Assembly: GCF_033947565.1 (NCBI RefSeq)
Contig: NZ_JARPVX010000006.1
Coordinates: 62,001-126,000, forward strand
Direction of reading: 5' to 3'
Length of the DNA stretch: 64,000 nt
Source of the DNA: Lichenihabitans sp033947565
Lineage (GTDB): Bacteria > Pseudomonadota > Alphaproteobacteria > Rhizobiales > Beijerinckiaceae
Shown: in pieces, positions 17,062 to 24,733 of the stretch
Numbering within the stretch: position 1 is the first letter of the stretch
Layout of the letters: every line of letters starts with the position of its first letter
Notes under the pieces: model-generated
The model's database searches: none
What the model saw: only the letters and a program-made list of their open reading frames with translations
What the model was told of the DNA's origin: nothing
Position numbers and translations under genes: made by a program

Positions 17062-17568
17062 ATGGTCGAGAAAGTCATCACGATCCGGGGCGCGAAAGCC
17101 GGCGATGCGGATGCCATTGCGGCCGTCCACGACGCAGCCTGGCGTGATGCCTATCGCGGCATCATCCCGGGCCGGGAACTGGAGCGTATGGTGGCACGCC
17201 GCGGCCCCCGCTGGTGGCGCACCGCCATTCTGCGCGGCACCCGCCTCAGCGTGCTGGATTTCGACGACCTGATCGCTGGTTACGTCAGCTATGGCCGTAA
17301 TCGTGTGCCGTCGCTGCCCTTCGGCGGCGAAATCTTCGAAATCTATCTGGCGCCGGAGTTCCAGGGACTCGGCTTTGGCAAACGCTTGTTCAAGGCGGCC
17401 CGCCGCGACCTTGCCGATCATGGCTATATGAGCGTGCTGGTCTGGGCCCTCGCCGATAACGATCGGGCGCTCGGGTTCTACGAGCGGCTCGGCGGCCGCG
17501 TCGTGCGTCGCGCCGAAGAACGCTTCGGCGACGAGGTGCGGGGACGCGTCGCTTTCGGCTTTAGCTGA
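17062..17568 (+). CDS. GNAT family N-acetyltransferase
   Basis: 168 residues with the GNAT fold: N-terminal strand VITIRGAKAGDADAIAAVHD, motif A in IYLAPEFQGLGFGKRLF (acetyl-CoA pyrophosphate loop Q-x-x-G-x-G/K) and C-terminal WALADNDRALGFYERLG. Of the RimI-like acetyltransferases with an AWRDAYRGI segment common in alphaproteobacteria. Substrate unknown. It follows rhlE by 54 bases in the same direction and may be co-transcribed if the hairpin between them does not stop polymerase. Confidence 0.85.
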   Translation: MVEKVITIRGAKAGDADAIAAVHDAAWRDAYRGIIPGRELERMVARRGPRWWRTAILRGTRLSVLDFDDLIAGYVSYGRNRVPSLPFGGEIFEIYLAPEFQGLGFGKRLFKAARRDLADHGYMSVLVWALADNDRALGFYERLGGRVVRRAEERFGDEVRGRVAFGFS

Positions 17569-17709
17569 CCAAGGCCGCTGGGCTACGATTTTGGATTGAG
17601 TGTCTACTCCGGAGACGATCTGAACTTAAGACTGCTTGCGGCCCTTTGCGGTCCTTAGGAGTTTCGCCTGAGGGAGGCATCCTCGGACCATTCCAGAAGG
17701 GAAGCTGCC

Positions 17710-18159
17710 ATGAACGATATGGCCTTCAGAGAGCCGGGAGAGTTCGCAACGATACCGGGGGCCCTGTCGGGCAGTGACGCATGGAGGCTTCGAATGCCAG
17801 CCCCATTGGACGATCCGCACCGGGAGTTTCGTAGGCTTCACAAGCGCGATTGGCTCATCCAAGCCGCCGTACTGCCTTTGCAGGTAGCACAACGTGCCTT
17901 CCCCGCCCGACGGTTGCGTCTTGCAGTCCTTGGAGCTGCTGTCTACCTATGCTTGACGTGCTTATTCATAGTCAGTCTAGAAGCCGTCTTTAGGCATGGT
18001 CTTCAGAACACCTGGGTCAGATACGTAGTGAATGGGCTGTACACAGGTTCACTTATATTCTGGACACAAGTTCTCTTAAATCGCTGGAAGCGACCGGCAG
18101 CGCCCCACTTGGCGGAGAAGTGGCCAAGGATGGTCGACTCAGAACTGCCTGACAGATGA
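17710..18159 (+). CDS. Membrane protein of unknown function, atypical composition
   Basis: 149 residues, ribosome site AGAAGGGA 9 bases before ATG 17710. The first 50 residues are hydrophilic (RRLHKRDW); two hydrophobic segments follow at about 70-92 (LRLAVLGAAVYLCLTCLFIV) and 107-123. Codon use between 17930 and 18110 has many A- and T-ending codons, unlike the neighbours, which suggests recent acquisition. No family recognised. A 60-codon frame overlaps its stop but looks spurious. Confidence 0.55.
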   Translation: MNDMAFREPGEFATIPGALSGSDAWRLRMPAPLDDPHREFRRLHKRDWLIQAAVLPLQVAQRAFPARRLRLAVLGAAVYLCLTCLFIVSLEAVFRHGLQNTWVRYVVNGLYTGSLIFWTQVLLNRWKRPAAPHLAEKWPRMVDSELPDR

Positions 18160-18320
18160 ACCAGACGACCCATTCAGGAAACGGGAGAGTCCGCCGCGAA
18201 TCGGTAATCGCCATGCCTCGGGCCAGGTCAGGCGATTACGTTAATGGCCGCCTCTGGGCGAAAGCTGCCATCCCACTTTCACCCATTCGAACGTTCGCCG
18301 CAACGACCGGTGCGCAGCCC

Positions 18321-19430
18321 TCACACATCGGTGCCTAGCCGCTCGCGATAATGATCGAGCACTGGCCGGACACCCGCTGCCGAGAACACCGCGCGTAGCC
18401 CCGCCGCCGATTTCTCTGCCGCCACCACCGCCCGTGCCGCCATCGCAGCTTCATGGGCCGCGACCGCCGCCCAGCTCCCGCCGGAGGCAAGCGCATCCGC
18501 CAGGTCCGCGGCATCGGCCAGCGCCAAGTTCACACCTTCACCGGCGAATGGCGACATCAGGTGCGCGGCATCCCCGATCAGCGTCACACCCGGTCGGCTC
18601 GTCCAGCGGTGCCCGATCGGCAGCGCATGAAGCGGCCGCGACCCAACGATCGTCCCCGTTTCGATCACTCGCAGCAGCGCCGGCGCCCAGCCCTCGAACG
18701 CCTTTAGCAGCGCCACCCGCAATTGCTCGGGTCCCAGCCTGGCCCAATGCTGCGCCACCGCTTCCGGCGCGCGCAGTCCCGCGTAGCCGCGGATGTGCCC
18801 ATGGCCGTTAAGCTGGGTGATCAGCGCTCGGTTCTCGCCGACCGCAAACATCTTGCCCTGCCCGGTCACCGCCGCAACATCGGGATGCAGGGCGGCTTCG
18901 AAGCCCAACTCGGCGAAGGCGACGCCTTCATAGATCGGCTGGGCGTCGCTCAGCAGCGGCCTCACCCGCGACCAGGCGCCGTCGGCGCCCACAACCATGT
19001 CGAACCGCTCCCCCGCGATCTGACAACCGCTGCTGTCAGGCTCAATCGCCGCCACCCGGCTGCCCCATCGCACCGTGTCCGGCGCCAGCGACGCCAGCAA
19101 GATGTCCCGCAGCGCCGAGCGGTCGATCTCGGGACGGTCGTCGCCCTCGCCGTCCCGATCGAACAACAGCGTGCCGCCCGCATCGTAGAGCCGGTCACCC
19201 TGGTCTTCCGGCCTCGCCGCTGCGACGAACTCAGCTTCCAGCGCGGCAAGCCGCATCGCCCGCTGGCCGGTGTCGCCGTGCAGGTCCAGCGATCCACCCT
19301 GCGGCCGTTCGCCGGCATGGCCGTCGCGCTCGAACACCACTGGCGAGAGGCCTCGTAGCTGCAGGAGCCGCGCCAGCATCAGCCCGCTGGGGCCGCCGCC
19401 GATGATTGCGATCCTCGTCATTGCCGTCAT
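18321..19430 (-). CDS. FAD-dependent monooxygenase (TetX/PHBH-like)
   Basis: 369 residues from ATG 19430, which has CCGGAG 8 bases upstream; the in-frame ATG at 19448 would overlap the operator. Class A flavoprotein monooxygenase signatures: FAD loop IIGGGPSGLMLARLL, the mid DG motif VVGADGAWSRVR and the GD motif TLIGDAAHLMSPFAGEGVN. These enzymes hydroxylate aromatic or polycyclic compounds with NAD(P)H; the TetX branch inactivates tetracyclines. Here the substrate is unknown. It is divergent from a MarR gene with twin operator palindromes between them, so induction by a small molecule is likely. Confidence 0.85.
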   Translation of the reverse strand: MTAMTRIAIIGGGPSGLMLARLLQLRGLSPVVFERDGHAGERPQGGSLDLHGDTGQRAMRLAALEAEFVAAARPEDQGDRLYDAGGTLLFDRDGEGDDRPEIDRSALRDILLASLAPDTVRWGSRVAAIEPDSSGCQIAGERFDMVVGADGAWSRVRPLLSDAQPIYEGVAFAELGFEAALHPDVAAVTGQGKMFAVGENRALITQLNGHGHIRGYAGLRAPEAVAQHWARLGPEQLRVALLKAFEGWAPALLRVIETGTIVGSRPLHALPIGHRWTSRPGVTLIGDAAHLMSPFAGEGVNLALADAADLADALASGGSWAAVAAHEAAMAARAVVAAEKSAAGLRAVFSAAGVRPVLDHYRERLGTDV

Positions 19431-19445
19431 GATAATCTCCGGATA

Positions 19446-19482
19446 CATAGGAGCCTATATTAGTAAAACATAGGAACCTATG
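19446..19482. promoter_or_regulatory. Twin palindromic MarR operators
   Basis: Two near-identical palindromes lie in the 54-base divergent spacer: ATAGG-AG-CCTAT (19447-19458) and ATAGG-AA-CCTAT (19470-19481), the second extending to CATAGG/CCTATG. Their centres are 23 bases apart, about two helix turns. The second overlaps the ribosome site of the marR gene and the first lies 16 bases upstream of the monooxygenase start. This fits autoregulation plus repression of the enzyme by the MarR protein next door. Confidence 0.75.
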
Positions 19483-19484
19483 CA

Positions 19485-19952
19485 ATGGCTGATGACGATT
19501 GGGATCCATTCCGCCATCCGGGCCATTATTTCAGCCGTATCGCCCGCGCCCTCACACGCATCGGCGACGTTCGACTGCGCCCGCTCGGCTTCGCGACGGC
19601 GCAGCTGCCTGTGCTTGCGGCGCTCAAGGACGGTAAGGCGATGTCTCAGATTGAGCTCGCACGCTGGGCCAAGGTCGAGCAGCCCAGCATGGCGCAGATG
19701 CTCGCGCGCATGGAGCGGGAAGGTATGATCGAGCGCCGCCCCGACCCGCGCGACCGCCGTGCCAGCTTGGTTTCGCTGACCGGGCAGGCGCGGGCTCGCC
19801 TGCCCGCTGGCCGTGCGGTCCTGCGCCAGGGCAATGCCGACATGACCAGGGGCCTGTCGTCAGACGACGTCGCGACGCTGGTTTCGCTTCTTCAACGCGT
19901 TCTAGCCAACGTCGAAGGCCTTGAGGCGGAGGACGCCCAGCCGGCGGCCTGA
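19485..19952 (+). CDS. MarR family transcriptional regulator
   Basis: 155 residues with the MarR winged helix: recognition-helix region WAKVEQPSMAQMLARMEREG followed by the wing IERRPDPRDRRASLVSLT, whose D-x-R-D-R-R signature is diagnostic. The N-terminal helix FSRIARALTRIGDVRLRPLGF and the C-terminal helix give the dimer interface. It should bind the two palindromes just upstream and release them on ligand binding, derepressing the divergent monooxygenase. Ligand unknown. Confidence 0.9.
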   Translation: MADDDWDPFRHPGHYFSRIARALTRIGDVRLRPLGFATAQLPVLAALKDGKAMSQIELARWAKVEQPSMAQMLARMEREGMIERRPDPRDRRASLVSLTGQARARLPAGRAVLRQGNADMTRGLSSDDVATLVSLLQRVLANVEGLEAEDAQPAA

Positions 19953-20254
19953 TGAGCCGCCTTTGCATGAGCTTAACAATATTGGATCGCCGCATATTTG
20001 CCGTTCACCGCCGTTCAGCTTCAAGGGTTCGCTGCGACGGGCAGGAATGTCGGCAATTGTGCAACAGGAGACGCGGCTTCAATCCAAGGCAATCTGCGCC
20101 CGCCGTCCACGTCCGAGGCACAACCGGTGTAGCTCTCAGATCCATGCCGCCGAACGCCTTGCCGAGCCCCGCAGGCGGGTCGGCGTGGACAAGGGCCCGG
20201 CACCTCCGTTAAAACGATCGCTCGACGTCGAGCCTGGCGATCGCTCGGAGAACA
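19953..20254. other. Intergenic region, no element recognised
   Basis: About 300 bases between marR and the amidohydrolase gene. No gene, terminator with a T-run or strong promoter was seen. The GGAG ribosome site of the next gene is at its right end. Confidence 0.4.
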
Positions 20255-21160
20255 ATGCTCGGAATGATGGCCGGCGACCCGGAGTTGGACCCCCCTTTCG
20301 ACATCCTGCTGCCCACCGGCGCGGTGTCGAACGTCGTGCTCAGCTCGCCGCATTCCGGAGACGTCTATCCCCGAAGCTTTCTCGCCAGTGCCCGGCTCGA
20401 TGCCCAGGCGTTGCGGCGATCGGAAGACGCCTATGTGGACCGGCTGTTCCAGGGCGGCGTTCTGCATGGGGCGCCCTTGCTGCGCGCCCGCTTCCCCCGT
20501 GCCTTTCTGGACGTCAATCGCGAGCCCTATGAGCTCGACCCCCGCATGTTCGACGGCCGCCTGCCGTCCTTTGCCAACACGCGTTCGCCGCGGGTTGCCG
20601 GCGGGCTCGGCACCATCGCCCGCGTGGTCGGCGAGTCGCAGGAGATCTATGCGCGGCGTCTGACGGTCGAGGAGGCGATCGGCCGCATCGATGCGCTCTA
20701 CAAGCCTTACCACGCCCAATTGCGGCGGCTGATCGAGGAAGCTCAGCACCATTTCGGCGCCATGCTGCTGATCGACTGCCATTCGATGCCGTCCTCGGTC
20801 GTCTCGTCGGGCCCGGTCGGCACCCACGAGAACCGGCTGCGGGCCGATGTGGTGCTGGGAGACCGCTACGGCACCAGCTGCGACCGCACCGTGGTGGATG
20901 TCGCCGAGGCGGCGCTGCGTGGCTTCGGCTATCATGTCGACCGCAATCGGCCTTATGCGGGCGGGTTCATCACCGAGCATTACGGTCACCCTGCCACGCA
21001 TCGGCATGCGCTGCAGATCGAGATCAACCGGCACCTCTACATGGACGAGCGCAGCTTGCGCCCGAACGCCCACTTCCCTGTGCTGGCCGACCATCTGGCC
21101 GAGATGGTGGCGCAATTGACCTCGGCCATGCGGGGCGAGCAGCGGATGGCCGCCGAATGA
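20255..21160 (+). CDS. N-formylglutamate amidohydrolase family protein
   Basis: 301 residues; GGAG lies 5 bases before ATG 20255. Family signatures are LSSPHSGDVYP near residue 30, FLDVNREPYELDPRMF, LLIDCHSMPS with the metal-binding HxxS context, and the C-terminal LQIEINRHLYMDE. The family hydrolyses N-formyl-L-glutamate to glutamate and formate as the last step of one histidine-degradation route, but no hut genes are nearby, so the physiological substrate here is open. It precedes hisN by 69 bases in the same direction. Confidence 0.88.
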   Translation: MLGMMAGDPELDPPFDILLPTGAVSNVVLSSPHSGDVYPRSFLASARLDAQALRRSEDAYVDRLFQGGVLHGAPLLRARFPRAFLDVNREPYELDPRMFDGRLPSFANTRSPRVAGGLGTIARVVGESQEIYARRLTVEEAIGRIDALYKPYHAQLRRLIEEAQHHFGAMLLIDCHSMPSSVVSSGPVGTHENRLRADVVLGDRYGTSCDRTVVDVAEAALRGFGYHVDRNRPYAGGFITEHYGHPATHRHALQIEINRHLYMDERSLRPNAHFPVLADHLAEMVAQLTSAMRGEQRMAAE

Positions 21161-21229
21161 CCGGTCGGGCTGATTTCGTCGCATCCGGGCGCTTCATGCG
21201 CCGCCCGCAACCTTGAGCGGAGATCGTTC

Positions 21230-22027
21230 ATGACCGCCGTAGACTTCGCCGCCTTTGTCGACCGCCTCGCCGAGGCCTCGGGCGAGGCCATCCGCCCGTT
21301 CTTCCGCACCACCCTGGCGTTGCAGGATAAGTCGGCCGGCGTGCGGTTCGATCCGGTTACCGAGGCCGATCGGGCGGCAGAAACCACCATGCGTCAGATG
21401 ATCATGGAGACGTTTCCGGCGCATGGCATCGTGGGCGAGGAATTCCCGAACCACCAGCCCGACGCGGATTACGTCTGGGTGCTGGACCCGATCGACGGCA
21501 CCAAGAGCTTCATCTCGGGTTTCCCGACCTGGGGCACGCTGATCTGCCTCGAACACAACGGCCAGCCCGTTTACGGCATGATGCACCAGCCCTTCACGCG
21601 CGAGCGTTTCATGGGTGATGGGGCGCGCTCCTCATGGTCGGGTCCGAATCCGCACGGCACCGTCGTCACCCACACGCTGCGGACCCGCCCCTGCGCCACG
21701 CTGGCCGAGGCCGTCACCATGACCACCAGCCCGCGCCTGATGGAGCCCGGCGAACGCGACCGCTATGCCCGCATCGAGGATGTTGCGCGGTTGTCGCGCT
21801 ATGGCGGCGATTGCTACAGCTATTGTATGCTGGCGGCCGGGCATGTCGACCTCGTGGTCGAAAGCGGCCTGAAACCCTATGACATCGCGGCCCTGATCCC
21901 CATCGTGGCCGGTGCGGGCGGCATCGTGACGACCTGGGATGGCGGTGACGCGGCGGGGGGCGGGCAGGTGGTGGCGGCCGGCGACCCGCGCCTGCACGCC
22001 CTCGCGCTCGAGATGCTCAACCGCTGA
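21230..22027 (+). CDS. hisN: Histidinol-phosphatase, inositol-monophosphatase type
   Basis: 265 residues; the ribosome site GAGCGGAG precedes ATG 21230. Mg2+-dependent phosphatase motifs: GEE after HGIV, DPIDGTKSF (metal ligands) and the C-terminal KPYDIAALIPIVAGAGG. The sequence SFISGFPTWGTLICL and YCMLAAGHVDLVVES are typical of HisN, which removes phosphate from histidinol phosphate in histidine biosynthesis. Inositol-phosphate or CysQ-like activity is a less likely alternative. Its last 11 bases overlap the convergent acetyltransferase gene. Confidence 0.86.
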   Translation: MTAVDFAAFVDRLAEASGEAIRPFFRTTLALQDKSAGVRFDPVTEADRAAETTMRQMIMETFPAHGIVGEEFPNHQPDADYVWVLDPIDGTKSFISGFPTWGTLICLEHNGQPVYGMMHQPFTRERFMGDGARSSWSGPNPHGTVVTHTLRTRPCATLAEAVTMTTSPRLMEPGERDRYARIEDVARLSRYGGDCYSYCMLAAGHVDLVVESGLKPYDIAALIPIVAGAGGIVTTWDGGDAAGGGQVVAAGDPRLHALALEMLNR

Positions 22028-22535
22028 AGGCGGGCTCTGCCTCGGATCCGAGGATCTTCTGCATGAACAGCAGGTCGAGCGGGCGGCCGAACTTGAAGCC
22101 CACCTGGGGCAACAGCCCCACGGTCTGAAACCCGAAAGCTTCGTGCAACGCCACCGACCCCGCATTGGTGGCATCGATGCCGCCGATCATGACGTGCTTG
22201 CCGGCCGCGGTTGCGGCCGCCATCAGGGGCGGCAGCAGGGCCCGGGCGACGCCCTTGCGGCGATGATCCGCATGCACGTAGATCGAATGCTCGACGGTGC
22301 GAAAAAAGCCGTCATGCGGGCGAAAGTCGCCGAAGGACGCATAGCCCATCAGCGCGTCGCCTTCGACGGCCACCAGGAAGGCGTGGCCCTTCTGCCGGCG
22401 TTCGGCCAGCACCGCCGCGCGGTTGGCGAGGTCGACCGGGTGGATCGACCAGATGGCGGTCGAATGCAGCACGGCATCGTTGTGGATGGCCAGGATGGCG
22501 GGCAGGTCGGCCGGCTCGGCGTCACGGATCAGCAT
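22017..22535 (-). CDS. GNAT acetyltransferase, phosphinothricin-acetyltransferase type
   Basis: 172 residues from ATG 22535 (MLIRDAEPADLPAILAIHND). The order AILAIHNDAVLHSTAIW, HSIYVHADHRRKGVARALL (acetyl-CoA loop) and GIDATNAGSVALHEAFGFQ with the ending GFKFGRPLDLLFMQ is that of the PAT/MddA subgroup, which acetylates phosphinothricin, methionine sulfoximine or related amino-acid analogues. The native substrate is unknown. It converges on hisN with an 11-base overlap and no terminator between. Confidence 0.86.
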   Translation of the reverse strand: MLIRDAEPADLPAILAIHNDAVLHSTAIWSIHPVDLANRAAVLAERRQKGHAFLVAVEGDALMGYASFGDFRPHDGFFRTVEHSIYVHADHRRKGVARALLPPLMAAATAAGKHVMIGGIDATNAGSVALHEAFGFQTVGLLPQVGFKFGRPLDLLFMQKILGSEAEPAFSG

Positions 22536-22616
22536 GGCGCGATCATGCCGTGATCGCGGGTCCGCCCGCAAGCCGACGGGGCCTCGTGAGGCGCCCAGGC
22601 TTGGCCGCGGCGAGCG

Positions 22617-23678
22617 TCACCCCTCGACAAAGAAGAAGCCGAGCGCCAGCAGCGCATAAACCCCGACCAGCAACAATCCCTCGAACCAAGTCGTTTCGCC
22701 ATCGGCCGCCACCGACCGCACGATGAAGGCCGCGGCCGCAATGCTGAATAGCTGCAGCGGATTGCTGAACACAAGGGTCATGGGGTGGCCGGCGAGCCAT
22801 GACAGGATCACCAGCAGCGGCGCCACCACGAGGGCGATCTGGATGGCAGAGCCGATCGCGATGTTGAGCACGAGGCTCATCTTATCCTGCCGCGCGAAGG
22901 CGACGGCCGCGATGAGGTCGCCGCCGGTGCCGATCAGTGCCAGCACAACGACGCCCAGAAAGGTGGGCGAGAAGTGTAGCGCGCCGGCGGCCTCGGTCAG
23001 GGCATCCGACACGATCTCGGCCTCCCAGGCCACCATCACGGTGGCGGCGGCCAGCACCCCGAGCGTCAAGCCGAGTGACCAGCTGGCCTGACCGCGTTCG
23101 TCATCCGAGGCGAAGACGTCGCGGTGGGTGACGAGGGTGTAGAGCAGGTTGCCGCCATACAGCAGCAGCAGGATCGCGGCGGCGCCGAGGCTGAGATATT
23201 CGTCCGACAACGCCATTGCCGAATTATGAGTCACCCGCCGGCCGGTAAGGTCGAAGACGGCCGGCAGCATCAGCGCCACCGTGGACAGCAGCAGCAGGGT
23301 CGACAGCAGCCCGACGCGCTGGCGGTCGAACACCTGCTTATCACGGCCGATGCCGCCCGCCATCACGGCAAGCCCGAGCCCCAGCAGCGTGGTGCCGAGG
23401 ATCGAGCCGACCAGCTGGGCCTGCACCACGTCGGCCTGCCCGCGTCGCAACACGAAGAAGGCCAGGATGATCTCGGCCATGCTGCCGAGGCTGACGTTCA
23501 TCAGGCCGCCGAGGGCAGGGCCGGCGCGCTCGGCCAACTGCTCGGTGGCGCGGCGGGTCCAATCGGCCAGCACCGCCAGGGCCGCGGCGCTGAGTCCGAA
23601 CACCAGCAGGGCCGGCGCATGCAGCCCATAGGTGACGAGGAGGGAGAGCGGGACGAAGGCGAGCGCGATGAAGACCAT
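22617..23678 (-). CDS. Calcium/proton antiporter, CaxA type
   Basis: 353 residues with about eleven membrane helices in two inverted halves. The two alpha-repeat motifs are recognisable but divergent: GGLMNVSLGSMAEIILAFF (family GNAPE becomes GSMAE) and ALIGTGGDLIAAVAFARQDK (family GNAAEH becomes GTGGDL, acid Glu to Asp). The following IGSAIQIALVVAPLLV is strongly conserved. CAX proteins expel Ca2+ in exchange for H+. The altered motif may change ion preference (inference). Followed on the same strand upstream by exoD, 13 bases away, probably one operon. Confidence 0.83.
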   Translation of the reverse strand: MVFIALAFVPLSLLVTYGLHAPALLVFGLSAAALAVLADWTRRATEQLAERAGPALGGLMNVSLGSMAEIILAFFVLRRGQADVVQAQLVGSILGTTLLGLGLAVMAGGIGRDKQVFDRQRVGLLSTLLLLSTVALMLPAVFDLTGRRVTHNSAMALSDEYLSLGAAAILLLLYGGNLLYTLVTHRDVFASDDERGQASWSLGLTLGVLAAATVMVAWEAEIVSDALTEAAGALHFSPTFLGVVVLALIGTGGDLIAAVAFARQDKMSLVLNIAIGSAIQIALVVAPLLVILSWLAGHPMTLVFSNPLQLFSIAAAAFIVRSVAADGETTWFEGLLLVGVYALLALGFFFVEG

Positions 23679-23691
23679 GCGGCTCCAACGC

Positions 23692-24276
23692 TCAGATCAT
23701 CGAATCGACCGTGCGAAACAACGCATAAAGAAAACTGGCGCTGAGGGCCGCCCCGATGGCGCCTGCCACGACACCGAACGACACCAGCAACCCGTCACGT
23801 TCCACCTGGCCGAGTCCGACGAGGCAGACCGCGATGCCATAGGGCACCTGGCCCACGAAGGGCGCCGCGAACAACATGCCGATGGCCAGCAGCATCAGCA
23901 ACAAACCACTCAGGATGGCGCCGGTTCGGGCTTCGAACAGGTTCAGGCGCGGCTGCGACCAGCGCTCGAGCCGCGCCACGTAGGGCAGGGCGCGGCCGAC
24001 GGCGCGCAACAGCTCGGCGCGGGGCACGGAGCCGCGCAGCAAGCGGTGCGGCAGCCACGGGGCAGGACGCAGGATCGCCATCTGAACCGCCACCACGATC
24101 AGGGCCACGGCGGACAAGGCCGGGATGGGCGGCGGCATCGGCAGGCAGTTCGGCAGCCCGAGCAACACCACCAGCAGCGCGAACGACCGGTCGCTCAACG
24201 CGCCGAAGATCGTTCGCACCGGGATGCGCTCCCCGGGCTCTGCCGCCAGCGCCGTGAGCACCTGAGACATGCGCAT
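23692..24276 (-). CDS. exoD: ExoD family membrane protein
   Basis: 194 residues (a second ATG at 24270 is equally possible). Signatures are the N-terminal GERIPVRTIFGALSDRSFALLVVLLGLPNCLPMPPPIP and the distal helix pairs, giving about four to five membrane segments. ExoD was described in Sinorhizobium meliloti as needed for normal exopolysaccharide production, nodule invasion and alkaline tolerance; the molecular role is not known. It stands with a Ca2+/H+ antiporter gene, which would fit a pH or ion-homeostasis function. Confidence 0.87.
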   Translation of the reverse strand: MRMSQVLTALAAEPGERIPVRTIFGALSDRSFALLVVLLGLPNCLPMPPPIPALSAVALIVVAVQMAILRPAPWLPHRLLRGSVPRAELLRAVGRALPYVARLERWSQPRLNLFEARTGAILSGLLLMLLAIGMLFAAPFVGQVPYGIAVCLVGLGQVERDGLLVSFGVVAGAIGAALSASFLYALFRTVDSMI

Positions 24277-24733
24277 CGAAACAGATCAGTTCCCGATTTC
24301 CGGTCGGGGTTCTAGCGGCTACGTCCAGGCCTGGGAAGCGCCATTGCTGCCAGATGAAAGAGGTGCAAGGCTGATCGGGTGGGGGAGTGAGACCGGTTCA
24401 GTCTTTCGCTTGCACGCGTCCAACCCTGGTTGGGGGCAGCCCACCGCCATCGCCGTCAGGGCGTCGTCACCAGGGCTCCACTTTGCGTTGCACCACAGCA
24501 AACCCATCAGCGAAACCCGGTGTTGAAGAGCAGTTTGCGCCGCACGCAAAACAAATGTCAGCGTTGCTGTTCAAATCTTCAGTATGGGATGCCGCTAAGC
24601 GCCCGTGGCGACCGGTAAAGCGCAGTCACGGCGCATTCAACCTTTCGGCGATTGTAATCCTTTGCCTCGCCGACCCAAACGGTGTACCGGAACCAATTCG
24701 CCAACGTGGCAGCAATTCTCTGACGAGTTCAGA
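24277..24733. other. Intergenic region upstream of dxs
   Basis: About 457 bases between divergent exoD and dxs. No gene with a ribosome site, no strong hairpin and no clear promoter hexamer pair were found. The base composition drops towards the dxs start. xseB, which often precedes dxs in alphaproteobacteria, is not here. Confidence 0.4.

Noticed and set aside
18156..18338. 60-codon frame overlapping the stop of the unknown membrane protein (ATGA)
   Set aside because: Low-complexity Arg/Ser/Ala content, no family, overlaps the 3' end of the monooxygenase gene; the overlap alone is not enough support.
24277..24733. Riboswitch upstream of dxs
   Set aside because: No TPP (CTGAGA...) or other riboswitch core was recognisable on the plus strand.
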